Positions 42,079-53,500 of a stretch of DNA of 64,000 nucleotides are shown in pieces. Origin of the DNA: Pleomorphomonas sp. (GTDB taxonomy: Bacteria; Pseudomonadota; Alphaproteobacteria; Rhizobiales; Pleomorphomonadaceae); the NCBI GenBank assembly GCA_029976075.1, contig JARKNW010000011.1:91681-155680 (forward strand). The letters are read 5' to 3'. The notes beneath the pieces were generated by a model. It searched no databases. It was not told the DNA's origin and saw nothing but the letters and a program-made list of their open reading frames with translations. How positions within the stretch are numbered: the first letter of the stretch is position 1; each line of letters opens with the position of its first letter. The position numbers and the translations under genes were made by a program.

Positions 42079-43743
42079 TCAGTTCTTGCCGAGCGTGCCG
42101 ACGAGCGCCGCATCGATCATCGCCACGGTCTCCTTGAGGCCATAAAGCTCGACGAAGGAGCCGAAGCGAGGTCCCTTTTCCTGGCCGAGCAGCACCTGAT
42201 AGAGCGTTGCGAACCATTCGAGGCTGACGCCCGGCCCACCATCCGGGCTCTTCTTTGACGGATCCTGGAAGCGCGGGAACGACCGACCGACGGCCAGCAC
42301 CGTATCCTGGATCGTTTCGCCGGCGGTAGCGAGCGGCAACGCGTCAAGCGCGTCGCGCAGCTTGGAAAGTGCCTGCCGCTCTTCGTCATCCGGCGTGCGG
42401 AAGGTAACGAAGGGCTTCACCCGATCCTGGTAATAGGCGAGCGCATAGCCACAGAGCTCATCGAGCTTCGGATGGGTTGCCGGCGTCACGCCCGGCGAAT
42501 GCCGGCCGATGTAGGCCCACAGCGCGCCCTTGTCATGGGCATGGCTCGCCGAAACGAGGTTCAGCAGCATCGTGAAGCTGACCGGCACCGGCGTGACCGG
42601 TACGTCGCCGGAGTGAATATGCCACACCGGATTGGTGAGCCGCTGGTCGATATCCATCGTCGGGTACTTCTCGAGATAGGCGAAATACTCGTCGACGGCG
42701 CGGGGAATGACGTCGAAGAACAGTCGCTTGGCCGTCTTCGGCTTCTGGAACATGTAAAGCGCCAGACTGTCCGGCGAGGCGTAGGTCAGCCACTCGTCGA
42801 TTGTAAGGCCGTTGCCCTTCGACTTGGAAATCTTTTCGCCGTTCTCGTCGAGGAACAGCTCGTAGTTGAAGCCGTCGGGTGGGTTGCCGCCCAGTACCTT
42901 GCAGATCTTCGACGACGTCTTGACGTTGTCGATATGATCCTTGCCGCTCATTTCGTAATCGACGCCGAGTGCTGCCCAGCGCAGTGCCCAGTCCGGCTTC
43001 CACTGGCACTTGGCGTGGCCACCGGTCACCGGCGTCTCGAACTGTTCGCCCGTCGCCGGGTCGGTCCAGACGATCGTGCCCTTCTCGACGTTGCGCTCGT
43101 CGATCGGCACCTGCATGACGACTTCCGTCTTCGGATGCACCGGCAGGAACGGCGAGTAGGTGCGCCGCCGCTCCTCGCGCAACGTCGGCAGCATGATCTC
43201 CATGACCGCATCGTATTTGGCGAGCATGCGCAGCAGCATCTCGTCAAAGGTGCCTTTCTTGTATTCTTCGGTGGCAGACATGAACTCGTAATCGAAGCCG
43301 AACGTGTCCAAGAACTGCCGCAGCTTGGCATTGTTGTTATGGCCGAAGCTCGGATGGCCGTTGTCGAACGGGTTCGGCACGTTGGTCAGCGCCTTGCCGA
43401 GGTTGGCACGCAAGAGCTCCTGGTTCGGCACGTTGTCGGGCACCTTGCGCATGCCGTCCATGTCGTCCGAGAAACAGAGCAGCCGCGTCGGTACACTGTC
43501 TCCGGTGAGCACGCGAAAAGCATGGCGCACCATGGTGGTGCGGGCCACTTCACCGAAAGTCCCGATATGGGGCAAGCCCGACGGTCCGTAGCCCGTCTCG
43601 AAAATCACCGGCTTCGAGGTGTCTTTCCGTTTCTCGATCCGCGCAACGATCTTCTTAGCTTCTTCGAAGGGCCAGGCCTTGGAGCGGCCGGCCGCGGCGA
43701 GAAGCGCGGGATCGGAAAGCAGGGCGGAAGAAACGGTTGCCAT
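42079..43743 (-). CDS. lysS: Lysyl-tRNA synthetase, class I
   Basis: The 554-residue enzyme charges tRNA-Lys. It is the class I (archaeal-type) form common in alphaproteobacteria: [19 protein letters not shown] carries the HIGH motif as HIGT, and [14 protein letters not shown] carries KMSKS as KISKS. Rossmann and helical anticodon-binding parts follow in order. Length fits the family. It is named lysS or lysK depending on database. It reads convergent to the SNase-like gene and away from the TerB gene. Confidence 0.95.
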   Translation of the reverse strand: MATVSSALLSDPALLAAAGRSKAWPFEEAKKIVARIEKRKDTSKPVIFETGYGPSGLPHIGTFGEVARTTMVRHAFRVLTGDSVPTRLLCFSDDMDGMRKVPDNVPNQELLRANLGKALTNVPNPFDNGHPSFGHNNNAKLRQFLDTFGFDYEFMSATEEYKKGTFDEMLLRMLAKYDAVMEIMLPTLREERRRTYSPFLPVHPKTEVVMQVPIDERNVEKGTIVWTDPATGEQFETPVTGGHAKCQWKPDWALRWAALGVDYEMSGKDHIDNVKTSSKICKVLGGNPPDGFNYELFLDENGEKISKSKGNGLTIDEWLTYASPDSLALYMFQKPKTAKRLFFDVIPRAVDEYFAYLEKYPTMDIDQRLTNPVWHIHSGDVPVTPVPVSFTMLLNLVSASHAHDKGALWAYIGRHSPGVTPATHPKLDELCGYALAYYQDRVKPFVTFRTPDDEERQALSKLRDALDALPLATAGETIQDTVLAVGRSFPRFQDPSKKSPDGGPGVSLEWFATLYQVLLGQEKGPRFGSFVELYGLKETVAMIDAALVGTLGKN

Positions 43744-43952
43744 AGGTTGCCTCTATTCGAGAAAACCCGGAGTTTCCGGGCGCGGCGGACAGTAGGGACG
43801 AGGCCGGAAAAGGTCAAGGAAAAGGGGTGGGCCAAGTTCGAGTCCGCAGCAGCGGCCAAGCTGTGCAGGACATGCTTTCGCCGAGAGGATGCTTGCGCTT
43901 TTGCCGGCGGGGTCCCAAATAGGGGCACGTTTGACTTTTGCCCGAGGGTTCC

Positions 43953-44366
43953 ATGCAGAAGCCGTTGTCCGCCCAGGAAGCTTTGATCTGGGTGATGGTT
44001 ACCACCGCCATCGCCGATCGCAACATGACCGAGCGCGAACTCAATCAGTTCGAGCGGCTGATCGGTTTCCTGCCCGTATTCCAGGGTTTCGAGGGCTCGA
44101 TCGGTGAGATCGCCGACGCCTGTTCGGAGAACCTGAAGTCGGTGAACGGCATCGACCATATCCTCGATCGGGTGGCCATGTCGCTGCCGGAGCGTCTCCA
44201 TGAGACGGCTTACGCTTTGGCCGTCGAAGTCGCGGCGTCCGATGTCGACGTCAAGCAAGAGGAACTGGTGTTCCTTCAGATGCTGGAAGATCGCTTCATG
44301 CTCAACAAGCTGGCGGTTGCGGCCATCGAGCACTCGGCGCGCGTCCGCTATCGCAAGCTGGGGTAG
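43953..44366 (+). CDS. TerB-like protein
   Basis: The 137-residue helical protein has the TerB layout: MVTTAIADRNMTERELNQFE, then AYALAVEVAASDVDVKQEEL, in which D-----E and D--D--E groups form the metal-binding sites of tellurite-resistance TerB domains. Single-domain TerB proteins are widespread and their role is not settled (metal sensing, stress). ATG 43953 lies 15 bases inside a longer frame and is favoured by the family start. Confidence 0.85.
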   Translation: MQKPLSAQEALIWVMVTTAIADRNMTERELNQFERLIGFLPVFQGFEGSIGEIADACSENLKSVNGIDHILDRVAMSLPERLHETAYALAVEVAASDVDVKQEELVFLQMLEDRFMLNKLAVAAIEHSARVRYRKLG

Positions 44367-44440
44367 GGCGCTGAATCCATCTTGACGGCGAGGCACTTTG
44401 GGAGGATGACCCGGCGCTCAAATCGCCGAGTGCCATCATC

Positions 44441-45349
44441 TTGCACGCTGCCTCTTCCGGGGATCTTCTCGCAGACCGCCGCTACGAATATGCCCGCGCC
44501 TATTTTGACGCCGGCGATCATGTGGCAGCTGTCGACCTCTACTTGCAGGCGCTCGAGCTTGCGCCTGGCTGGTTGCCGGCCCTGGTCGGGGCGACCGATG
44601 CCCTGGTCTCCGTTGGCCGCCAAGACGAAGCCGAGCCATTGTTGCGAGAGGCTGCGGAACGCGATGTCGACGGTCTGTTCGGCACGTCGCTGAGGCTTGC
44701 CGCCTTGGGGCTGGCCGAGGTTCCCGCCGCTCCGCCGGAGGCCTACGTACGCGGCCTTTTCGACGATTATGCCGATCGCTTCGAGACGGCGTTGGTGGAT
44801 GAACTCGGTTACCGGGCGCCCTGGCTGATTGCTGATCTCATCGAAAAAGTCCGACCCGGAGCCATTTTCGCAAGAGGCACGGATCTCGGTTGCGGCACTG
44901 GCCTGATGGCAGAGGCCTTGAAGGGACGGGTAGGGCACTTTTCAGGCTGCGATCTTTCATCTGAAATGATTGCTCGAGCCGAGGCCGGACGTCGCTATCA
45001 GGCGCTCGCCGTGGCCGAGGCAACCGCTTTTCTGTCGGAGCGTACCGAAACCCTTGACCTCGTCACCGCTGCCGATGTGCTGGTCTACATCGGCGCGCTC
45101 GACAGCTTGTTTCGGCATGTGGCCGTCCGTCTCGCACCGGGCGGCCTTTTTGCATTCACCGTCGAGGAATCCGACGAGGGCGATCTCGTACTGCGCGACA
45201 GCCTTCGATACGCCCACGGCGAGGCCTACGTACGTCGGGTTCTTGGCGAGGCGCATCTGTCCATCGCCGATCTCGCGCGCGGTGTCCTGCGGTATGATCG
45301 CGGCGCGCCCATCAGGGGAATGATCGTGGTGGCCCGGCCAGAGGTCTGA
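44441..45349 (+). CDS. TPR-SAM-dependent methyltransferase
   Basis: About 302 residues. The N-terminal 80 hold tetratricopeptide-like helices (YEYARAYFDAGDHVAAVDLY, LALEPGW-type LELAPGWLPAL). A class I methyltransferase follows: FDDYADRFETALVDELGYRA, then GTDLGCGTGLMAEAL (SAM-binding) and LVTAADVLVYIGAL. Such proteins are often listed as predicted TPR methyltransferases with unknown substrate. The start is uncertain: TTG 44441 is the only codon in frame, while a better-placed ATG at 44406 (GGGAGG upstream) is out of frame. Confidence 0.85.
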   Translation: MHAASSGDLLADRRYEYARAYFDAGDHVAAVDLYLQALELAPGWLPALVGATDALVSVGRQDEAEPLLREAAERDVDGLFGTSLRLAALGLAEVPAAPPEAYVRGLFDDYADRFETALVDELGYRAPWLIADLIEKVRPGAIFARGTDLGCGTGLMAEALKGRVGHFSGCDLSSEMIARAEAGRRYQALAVAEATAFLSERTETLDLVTAADVLVYIGALDSLFRHVAVRLAPGGLFAFTVEESDEGDLVLRDSLRYAHGEAYVRRVLGEAHLSIADLARGVLRYDRGAPIRGMIVVARPEV

Positions 45350-45401
45350 TACTCACGCGAATGTTCTTCACTTGTTCGCGGAAATCAGGCTTACTCGGCA
45401 G

Positions 45402-47900
45402 GTGACCGAGACGAATCTTCTGCCCCCCAAGTTCGAGGACTGGTTTGCGTCGCGCGGCTGGAGCCCGCGCCCTCACCAGCTCGCACTCCTTGAGCACGGC
45501 CTTGCCGGCCGCTCGGTGCTGCTGATCGCCCCTACCGGCGCCGGCAAGACACTGGCCGGCTTTCTGCCGAGCCTCGTCGATCTGGCGGCACGGCCGAAGT
45601 GGCGGCCGGGCACGCGTCGATGCGGTGTTCATACGCTCTATGTCTCGCCGCTCAAGGCGCTGGCCGTCGACATCGAGCGCAATCTCGAAACGCCGGTCAG
45701 GGGCATCGGCCTCGACATCGCCATCGAGACGCGCACCGGCGATACATCCGCCTCCCGTCGCCAACGCCAGAAGCTGATCCCGCCGGAAATCCTGCTCACC
45801 ACGCCAGAACAGTTGGCCCTGCTGCTCGCCGGTCGCGATGCGGAAACCTTCTTCGAGGATTTGAAGACGGTGATCCTCGACGAGCTGCATGCGCTGGTCA
45901 CCAGCAAGCGTGGTGATCTCTTGGCGCTCGGCCTCTCCCGTTTGCGGGCCATCGCGCCGGCCATTCGTACCGTTGGCCTGTCCGCCACCGTGGCCGAGCC
46001 GGATGAGCTGCGTGCCTGGCTGGTGCAGCAGGAACTGGGCGAGCCGCCTGCGCTGTCCGAAATCGTCACCGTCAAGGGTGGGGCACGGCCGGACATTCGC
46101 ATTTTCGAGGCCGACGAGACCATCCCGTGGGCTGGCCATTCCGCCCGCTACGCCTACGAGGGGCTGCTCGCCGAAATCGGCCGTCGGCGCATGACGCTGA
46201 TTTTCGTCAATACTCGCAGCCAGGCCGAGATGGTCTTCTCGGAGCTGTGGCGGCTCAACGACGCCAATCTGCCGATCGCCCTCCATCATGGCTCGCTCGA
46301 TGTCGGTCAGCGGCGAAAGGTGGAGGCAGCAATGGCCGATGGCCGGTTGCGCGCCGTCGTCGCCACCTCGACACTCGACCTCGGCATCGACTGGGGCGAC
46401 GTTGACCTCGTCATTCACGTCGGTGCGCCCAAGGGGGCTAGCCGGCTCGCCCAACGGGTCGGTCGCGCCAACCATCGCATGGACGAGCCGTCAACCGCCT
46501 TGCTGGTCCCTGCCAATCGTTTCGAGGTCCTTGAATGCCAGGCGGCACTCGACGCCAACTACATCGGCGCCCAGGATACGCCGCCGATCCGCGATGGCGC
46601 GCTGGATGTGCTCGCCCAGCATGTGCTCGGTCGGGCGGTAGCAGGCCCGTTTCGTGCCGATGAGTTCTACGCCGAGGTCGTCTCGGCCTATCCCTACCGT
46701 CATCTCGAACGCGAGCGGTTCGACCGGGTGGTCGATCTCGTGGCGACAGGCGGTTACGCACTGCGCGCCTATGAGCGCTATGCCAAGATCAAGCTGACGG
46801 CCGACGGCACCTGGCGGCTCACCCATCCACGCTTCGCGCAGGCCTACCGCCTCAACGTCGGTACCATCATCGAGAGCCCGATGCTGAAGGTTCGGCTCGG
46901 TGGCAAGGCCCGCGGACGCGGGCCGGTGATGGGCGGTCGTCTGCTTGGCGAAGTTGAAGAGTATTTCTGCGAACAGATGAAGGTCGGCGATACCTTTTTA
47001 TTTGCCGGCGAAGTTTTGCGCTTTGAAGGGATGCGCGAAACAGAAGTGATCGTATCCAGGGCGCGATCGAGCGATCCGAGGATTCCTGTCTACGCCGGAG
47101 GCAAGTTCCCGCTTTCGACCTTTCTCGCCGCGAGCGTTCGCAAGATGCTGTCCGACCCCTCGTCGTGGCACAAGTTGCCAACGCCTGTGCGTAACTGGCT
47201 TGCCCTCCAGCGCGACCATTCGCTTCTTCCAAAGCCCGACGAGCTTCTCGTCGAGACTTTCCCCCATCGGGGGCGCTACTTCCTGGCGCTCTACCCCTTC
47301 GAGGGGCGGCTTGCCCATCAGACGCTTGGCATGTTGCTCACCCGCCGACTCGAACGCTTTGGCCTGAAGCCGCTTGGTTTCATCGCGACTGACTATGTGA
47401 TCGGCGTCTGGTGTGCTGCCGACATCGGCAGGGCCTTCGCGCTTGGCGAGCCGACATTGGCTCGCCTGTTGGAACCGGACATGCTGGGCGACGATCTCGA
47501 GGCCTGGATGGCGGAGAGCTACCTTCTCAAACGCATGTTCAAGGCTTGTGCCATGATCGCCGGCCTTGTCGAAAAGAACGCCATCGGCGCCCAGAAGACC
47601 GGGCGGCAAGTGACGGTGTCCACCGATCTCATCTACGACGTCCTGCGCGAGCATCAGCCCGACCATATTCTGCTGGATGCGGCCTGGGCCGACGCTTCCA
47701 CCGGTCTTTTGGATCTCAAGCGCCTCTCGGATATGCTCTCGCGAATCAGCGGCCGCATCGTGCACAAGCGGCTTGACCGCATCTCGCCTCTCGCCGTCCC
47801 GATCATGCTGGAAATCGGCGGGGAACGCGTGGCGGGCGAGGCCGACGAAGACGTGCTTCGAGAGGCGGCCGACGAAATCATCCGGGAGGCCATGGCGTGA
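45402..47900 (+). CDS. Ligase-associated DNA-damage-response DEXH helicase (Lhr-like)
   Basis: The 832-residue helicase has Walker A APTGAGKT (residues 43-50), YVSPLKALAVDIERNL, VILDELHAL (DEXH box), VGLSATVAEPDEL, FVNTRSQAEMVFSELW, ATSTLDLGIDWGDVDLV and RLAQRVGRANHRMD (motif VI), then the winged-helix and DUF1998-like C-terminal parts of Lhr. This group occurs with an ATP-dependent DNA ligase, an exonuclease and PdeM in many proteobacteria, where it works in DNA repair. GTG 45402 or TTG 45372 may start it. It overlaps pdeM by four bases. Confidence 0.93.
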   Translation: MTETNLLPPKFEDWFASRGWSPRPHQLALLEHGLAGRSVLLIAPTGAGKTLAGFLPSLVDLAARPKWRPGTRRCGVHTLYVSPLKALAVDIERNLETPVRGIGLDIAIETRTGDTSASRRQRQKLIPPEILLTTPEQLALLLAGRDAETFFEDLKTVILDELHALVTSKRGDLLALGLSRLRAIAPAIRTVGLSATVAEPDELRAWLVQQELGEPPALSEIVTVKGGARPDIRIFEADETIPWAGHSARYAYEGLLAEIGRRRMTLIFVNTRSQAEMVFSELWRLNDANLPIALHHGSLDVGQRRKVEAAMADGRLRAVVATSTLDLGIDWGDVDLVIHVGAPKGASRLAQRVGRANHRMDEPSTALLVPANRFEVLECQAALDANYIGAQDTPPIRDGALDVLAQHVLGRAVAGPFRADEFYAEVVSAYPYRHLERERFDRVVDLVATGGYALRAYERYAKIKLTADGTWRLTHPRFAQAYRLNVGTIIESPMLKVRLGGKARGRGPVMGGRLLGEVEEYFCEQMKVGDTFLFAGEVLRFEGMRETEVIVSRARSSDPRIPVYAGGKFPLSTFLAASVRKMLSDPSSWHKLPTPVRNWLALQRDHSLLPKPDELLVETFPHRGRYFLALYPFEGRLAHQTLGMLLTRRLERFGLKPLGFIATDYVIGVWCAADIGRAFALGEPTLARLLEPDMLGDDLEAWMAESYLLKRMFKACAMIAGLVEKNAIGAQKTGRQVTVSTDLIYDVLREHQPDHILLDAAWADASTGLLDLKRLSDMLSRISGRIVHKRLDRISPLAVPIMLEIGGERVAGEADEDVLREAADEIIREAMA

Positions 47901-48619
47901 CGGCGCTAAGGGCAGGACAGGGAGACGACGACGTGCTGACCGCAGGCGGTCTCGTGAACCTCAATGGCGCCGCCGTGCGTTTCGATGCTTCGGGTGTACT
48001 TCACTGGCCGGAAGAGCGATTGCTGGTCGTCGCCGATCTGCACCTCGAAAAAGGGTCCTCGCATGGCTCGCGCGGCCGCTTCGTGCCGCCTTACGATACG
48101 CGCGCCACGTTGAGGTCGCTGTCCGAGACGATCGGTCGGCTGAGGCCGGAACGGGTCATCGCCCTTGGCGACAGTTTTCACGATGGCGAGGCGGAAGGGC
48201 GGCTTGCTCCGGCCGATCTCGAAAGTCTGGCAACGCTGGTCGGCTCCGTCGACTGGACCTGGGTGGCCGGCAACCATGACCCGTTGCCGCCGGCCGGCCT
48301 GGGTGGAACGCCGGTTGCGGAGATTGTCGTGGGGCCTCTCGTGTTTCGACATGAGCCGCGAGCGGGCCGGGCGGCTGGTGAGGTAGCCGGCCATCTCCAC
48401 CCGGCGGCCAAGGTCGGGCGGACCCGTTCGGTTCGCCGCCGCGCCTTCATCTGCGATGGCAGCCGTTGCCTCCTGCCGGCTTTCGGCGCCTATACCGGTG
48501 GGCTCAATGTCATGGATGCGGCATTCAAGGGGCTGTTTGAGCGATCTCGCCTGATTGCCTGGATGCTGTCGGATGGTCGTGTCTATCCGGTGCGCTCTTC
48601 GGAGTTCCTGCCGGATTGA
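47897..48619 (+). CDS. pdeM: Ligase-associated DNA-damage-response endonuclease PdeM
   Basis: The 240-residue metallophosphoesterase has LLVVADLHLEKGSS (first metal-binding D-H), ALGDSFHDGEAE (GD----D), WVAGNHDP (GNHD) and GEVAGHLHPAAKV (GH-H). This is the usual order of the calcineurin-like fold. The homologue clusters with helicase and ligase genes of a DNA end-repair system; the ligase and exonuclease partners are not in this window. GTG 47897 overlaps the helicase stop. Confidence 0.92.
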   Translation: MTALRAGQGDDDVLTAGGLVNLNGAAVRFDASGVLHWPEERLLVVADLHLEKGSSHGSRGRFVPPYDTRATLRSLSETIGRLRPERVIALGDSFHDGEAEGRLAPADLESLATLVGSVDWTWVAGNHDPLPPAGLGGTPVAEIVVGPLVFRHEPRAGRAAGEVAGHLHPAAKVGRTRSVRRRAFICDGSRCLLPAFGAYTGGLNVMDAAFKGLFERSRLIAWMLSDGRVYPVRSSEFLPD

Positions 48620-48625
48620 ACAGGC

Positions 48626-49390
48626 TTAGTCTTTTCGGAAGGCCACGCCCGCCAGCCAGCCGGTGAAACAGGCGACGACCACCGTCGCAAGGCCGTAAAG
48701 GGCTGGCTGCCGGTGAGCCAGATTGGTGATCGCCTGCTCAAAGCCGCCCTTCAGGATCGAAAAATCCTGTGTCGTCTTGGCGAGCAACACGCCGCCGGAG
48801 AACAGGTAGACGGTCGCGGTGTACCAGCCGATCGGCACGTTGGACGGCAATGCGATCGGTGCTCGGAACAGCTGGGGCGAGAGGAACTCGACGCTGCCTT
48901 CGTTGAGGCTGAACAGTCCTTCCTTTTGCATCAGCCGGAAAAAGGCGGCGTCAAAGTCGGTCCGAACGGGGGGGATGGCATCTGGCAAGCCACGCGTCGG
49001 CAACATGTCGAAGCCGAGTCCCTGGCGCGCGCGGACCGGATTGCCCGCCACATCGGTCATGGGGGCGGTGGTGGCGATGGCAAGAAAAGAAGGGACGCGC
49101 GGCAACTCGCTCGATGTCCGGTTGATCCAGATACCGGCAGTGCGCTCCTTGCGTCGGGCGACCATCGCGCGCAGCGGGCCGGTCAGGGTCACCACGATCT
49201 CGTAAGGGTCGCCGCGAGCGACCGTCTGCTGATCACGCTCGACGGTCCCGAAGATGACGACACCGGAGCCGGTGAAATTGGACTCGATGGAGACGCGTTC
49301 GGTCGACAGCGCGGTCACAAGGGCTTCGGCATACGCAGGCGAAGGTGTGACGAGCAACAGCAGGGCGAAGAAGAGGCAACGGACGTTCAT
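48626..49390 (-). CDS. TIGR02186 family exported protein
   Basis: The 254-residue protein has a signal peptide (MNVRCLFFALLLLVTPSPAY), a beta-rich periplasmic region (LVTALSTERVSIESNFTGSG, then WINRTSSELPRVPSFLAIAT) and a C-terminal membrane helix (ALYGLATVVVACFTGWLAGV) with a short basic tail. It matches the alphaproteobacterial family coded next to TSUP exporters. One base separates its start from the exporter stop. Likely a membrane partner of the transporter; function unknown. Confidence 0.85.
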   Translation of the reverse strand: MNVRCLFFALLLLVTPSPAYAEALVTALSTERVSIESNFTGSGVVIFGTVERDQQTVARGDPYEIVVTLTGPLRAMVARRKERTAGIWINRTSSELPRVPSFLAIATTAPMTDVAGNPVRARQGLGFDMLPTRGLPDAIPPVRTDFDAAFFRLMQKEGLFSLNEGSVEFLSPQLFRAPIALPSNVPIGWYTATVYLFSGGVLLAKTTQDFSILKGGFEQAITNLAHRQPALYGLATVVVACFTGWLAGVAFRKD

Positions 49391-49391
49391 G

Positions 49392-50315
49392 TCATCCCCC
49401 TCCCGTTCTGCTGATCGAATAGAGTTCGGCAGGTGTCGCCACCAGATCGACTGCGAATCTGAGCCCCACCGAAAGCACCAGAAGCCCGAGCAGAAGGCGA
49501 AGCGTCTCGCCGCGCAGCGATTGGCCGACGCGAGCCCCGAACTGTGCTCCAACCACGCCGCCGACCATCAGGGCGAGGCCAAGGATGACATCCACCGTCT
49601 GGTTGGTGGCGGACTGCATGAAGGTGGTGAAGGCCATCGTTCCGAGCGTCTGCAGCAGCGTCGTACCGATGACGATGGTGGTTGGCACCTTCAGGAGGTA
49701 GATGAGCGCCGGCACCATGATGAATCCGCCGCCGATGCCGAGCAGTGCGCCGAGGAAGCCGATGGCGGCGCCGAGCGCGATGACCGGAAGGGCCGAAATA
49801 TAGAGCCGCGAGCGATGGAAGCGAACCCGGAGCGGCAGGCCGGCAATCCAGCTGTGCTGGCCGGGCCGCCTTACCGGCAAGGGCGTACCGCGCCGCTTGG
49901 CAAGAATGGCCCTGACGGCTTCCACCACCATCAGAATGCCGATGGTACCGAGAAAGGCGACATAGCTGAGGGCAATGACGACGTCGAGCTGTCCGACACC
50001 GCGCAACGCTCCATAGACCCAGACGCCAATCGCCGAACCGACAATGCCGGAAAGCGTGAGATAGAGGCCGAGTTTCAGATCGACAGTCTTCTTACGCAGG
50101 TAAGCCAGCACACCCGAAGCCGAGTTGGCAACGATCTGCGAGGATACGGAGGCAACGGCAACGGCTGGCGAGATGCCAGAAAAGATCAGTAGCGGCGTCA
50201 GAAGAAACCCGCCACCCACTCCGAACATGCCGGACAGAAAACCAACCGCCGCGCCCATCCCGAGCAACAGGAAGACGTTCATCGGCATTTCGGCGATCGG
50301 CAGGTAGAGATCCAC
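49392..50315 (-). CDS. TSUP (TauE/SafE) family sulfite/sulfonate exporter-type permease
   Basis: The 307-residue inner-membrane protein has the two family repeats GFLSGMFGVGGGFLLTPLLI and GFLGALLGIGGGFIMVPALI and about eight helices. The family moves sulfur-containing anions such as sulfite or sulfoacetate; substrate here is unknown. GTG 50315 is kept because the MDLYLPIAE start is usual for this subgroup. It is first of a two-gene unit with the TIGR02186 gene. Confidence 0.9.
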   Translation of the reverse strand: MDLYLPIAEMPMNVFLLLGMGAAVGFLSGMFGVGGGFLLTPLLIFSGISPAVAVASVSSQIVANSASGVLAYLRKKTVDLKLGLYLTLSGIVGSAIGVWVYGALRGVGQLDVVIALSYVAFLGTIGILMVVEAVRAILAKRRGTPLPVRRPGQHSWIAGLPLRVRFHRSRLYISALPVIALGAAIGFLGALLGIGGGFIMVPALIYLLKVPTTIVIGTTLLQTLGTMAFTTFMQSATNQTVDVILGLALMVGGVVGAQFGARVGQSLRGETLRLLLGLLVLSVGLRFAVDLVATPAELYSISRTGGG

Positions 50316-50457
50316 GACCTGTCTTCCGTTAAAGGGCTTGCTGCTATCGTATTAGCTTGCAACCCCTTGCAAAATGACAACGAAGCTTCCGTTTGCCAGG
50401 ACTTTCCGGCAAAAAAACCACGTCGCCGCAGTAAAGGCCGCGGCGGCACGAAAAGAA

Positions 50458-50487
50458 AGCCCCCGAGGTGCGCTGACCTCGGGGGCT
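50458..50487 (-). terminator. Rho-independent terminator of the podJ-like gene
   Basis: A perfect 12-bp stem AGCCCCCGAGGT/ACCTCGGGGGCT with a 6-base loop begins 19 bases after the minus-strand stop at 50506. On that strand it is followed by TTCTTTTC. It separates this gene from the TSUP promoter region. Confidence 0.88.
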
Positions 50488-50505
50488 GAAAGAGCTTTTG
50501 TCAGA

Positions 50506-53500
50506 TCAGAGTGTGGGGACGCCGAGTGCTTCGACCAGGGCCTTGTCGATCTCTCCGGTGGCTGGCAGCCCCTTGGAGGTCTGGAAGGCGGCGATGGCGT
50601 CTCGCGTCTTGCGTCCCATCTTGCCGTCGGGAGGGCCGGCGTCGAAGCCGAGGCTCGACAGGACGGCCTGCGTGCGCGCCACCGTCCTGGTGGTGTCGAC
50701 CGATGCCGTATGCTCGGGTGAGGCCGCTCCCCAGGCCGGGTCGGCCGGCGGCACGTCCTCGGCCTTGGGATCGAGGGGCTTGGCTACCCAGGTTTCCACG
50801 GCGAGACGGGCCCGGGCCAAGTCTTCCTTGGAAAGCACCTGGGCGATGTCGTCGCGCTTCTTGGCGCTGTCTGCGTCGCCGGCGGTGGCAGCCAGCGCAA
50901 ACCACTTGTAGGAAGTAGCAAGATCGCGCGGTACGCCGAGACCTCGTGCATAGAGGATGCCGAGGTTGAACTGGCTGTCGCGGACACCGCGTTCGGCTGC
51001 TTCCTGGAACCACTTGGCGGCCATCGCATAGTCCGGCGTGCCGAGGCTGCCTTCGGCGTTGATCACCGCGAGATTGTGCATGGCCTTGGCGTTACCGAGG
51101 CCTGCGGCCTTGGTGTACCATTCTGCCGCCGTCTTGGGATCGCGAGGTGTGCCGGTACCCTTTTCATAAAGGCTGCCGAGCCGGTACTGCGCCGGAGCTA
51201 GGCCTGCCTCGGCAGCACGGCGATACCAGTTGATGGCGGCGGCAAAATCCTGTGGTACGCCGCGTCCATCGGTGAAGCGTGAGGCCACTTCGATGGCAGC
51301 CAGCGGATTTCCACCAAGCGCCGCATCACGGAGCGCCTTGGGGCCGATTGCCTCGGGAAGCATCGGAGTGGAACCGGCCATCGGAGCGGCTGGCGTTTCA
51401 ATGGCCGCTTGCGGAGAGGCCAAGGGCGCTGCGGTCACGGCCGGTACCGGCGCAAAGCCGTCCGTCGGTAGCGCGGTTGGCGTCTGCGAGAAACCATCGC
51501 TTGGTGTCGGGGTCTGCGGAACCGCCGTGATTTCATTGCTGGCCGGCGGAGTGGAGGATGGCGCGGCCTCGCTGAGAGGTGCCGGTGCGGTAACTGGTGC
51601 CTGGCTGGAGGGTGCAACGGCGGTTGGCGCCGCGTCGCTGGCCGGTGTAGCGGCGGCTGGTGCGGTGGATGCCGTAGGATCCGATGTAGGGCCCGCGTCG
51701 GCAGGGGATTCGCTCTGCGTCGACATGCGATGGAGTGCATCGCTGCCGATCTTGACGAGACCAAGCGCTATCAGCACCACGGCGACAGCCATGGCCGTCT
51801 TGCGCAAGTTGAAGCTGATCTTTGGTAACGCGAGACGATGCTTGTTAGCGGTCGGCGTTTCTTCCTTGCCCGACTCGCCAGGTACGCCGCTACCGGCCGC
51901 CTGGGCGGCCCGGCGAGCTGCTGCAATAAAGTCAGCCTTGGTGGGCGTGCGTGCGGCATCCGGCGCGGCCGTCCGGTCTGTGGCAGGGGGGGATTTCGGC
52001 AAGCGTGGCTTGCCTGACCCCGGCTCGAGCGGCTTGTTGACGTCGAAGCCCGGTGGCAACGCAGGCTTTTCCGCCTTTGCTTCTTCCTCCGCTAGTCCGG
52101 GGGCGCTGAGTGGCGGCTCGACGCGAGGCTCGGGAGTGGATTTCCGACCAAAGATGCGCGGCAGGTCTTCCTGGTCATCGACGATGGGCGGCATCCGCCG
52201 CGTGAGTGCCTGCTCGATTTCTTCCCAACTGTCCTTCAGGGAAGAAGGTGGCTTGGGCTCGGGCATCTCGGCGCGAGTTTCTTGCCCGCCGACTTCGCGC
52301 AGGGCGAGCCGCTCCACGGTCTGCCCGATGGCGAGCAACAGGCCGCGATCGCGTTCGGCATCCGCACGAAGATCTTCTCCGAGCCGGTTGATGCCGGCCT
52401 CGACGTTGGCAAGACGGGCAGGGGCATCGTCACCGTGGCGACCGGCAGCGGCAGCGACCCGGTCGGCGATGGCGTCGACCGACAGCGAGCTCGACATGGT
52501 GGCGTCAAGCCGTTCAAGTGCGTCGGCCAGCGCCGCGATTTCGTTCGGCCGGGTTTCGAGGCGGGTGGCAATGTCGGATATGCGGCTTTCCAACCTGTCG
52601 AAGGCGGCGGTGTCGATCGAGGGGGCGTCGAGCCGTTCGATTCGCTCGACCAGTGTCCGCACGTCGGCGGCAAGGCTGGCATCGGGACGGCCCGCCGCCG
52701 AAAGCACATCCTCGCGCAGACGGTCGACGGCGCTTTCGAGCGCTGTGACATCCTTGGTCGTCGCAAAATCGATGTCGGCCATCGAGCGCGTCAGGACAGC
52801 GATGCGATCCTCAATCTCGCTAATGCGTCCCCCTGCGCCAGGCTCTGCCAGTTTGGTCTCGATCCGCGACAGGGCTGCGGCGAGGTCGGCCGGCAAGCCG
52901 CTGTTCACCGGCCGAAGCTGAGCCTCCAGGGACCGGCCAAGTTCGGTGAACTTCTCATCCAGCGCTCGGATGGCAGCCTCGTCGAGGGTAACGCCCGGTC
53001 GATCCAGACTCAGACGCAGACCATCGATTTCCTCGGCGAGCCGAGGCAATCCGTCCGTCGAACGGGCAATGCGTTCGATGGAGGCCGACTGCCGCTCCAG
53101 CTCGTGTGCAAAGCGCGGCAACTGCTCGGAACGTTGGGCGACCTGCGAGAGCGTGGCGTTCTGGCGTTCGAGATCTTCCTGCCAGCGGGAAAAATCGCCC
53201 ACATCTTGCTCGATGGCTCGAATGCTGCCGGCGACATCATCGAGTCGATGCTCGATGGCGGCGATTACCTCGCGCTTGTCCAACTGGGCAACGGCGGCGG
53301 CAAGATCGGACAGGCTGTGACCGAAGTCATTGAGGACGCGCTGGTCACCGAGACCTTGATCGAGGCGCTCGGCGAGACGATCGAGGCGGGCGGTAATGGT
53401 ACCGACCTGCTCTCCCGAGGGCAGCGTGGCGATCAGTCGGCGGATTTCGGCGAGACGTGGGACGAGGTCGCCAACGATGCGCGGGTTGTCGACCGAGGTG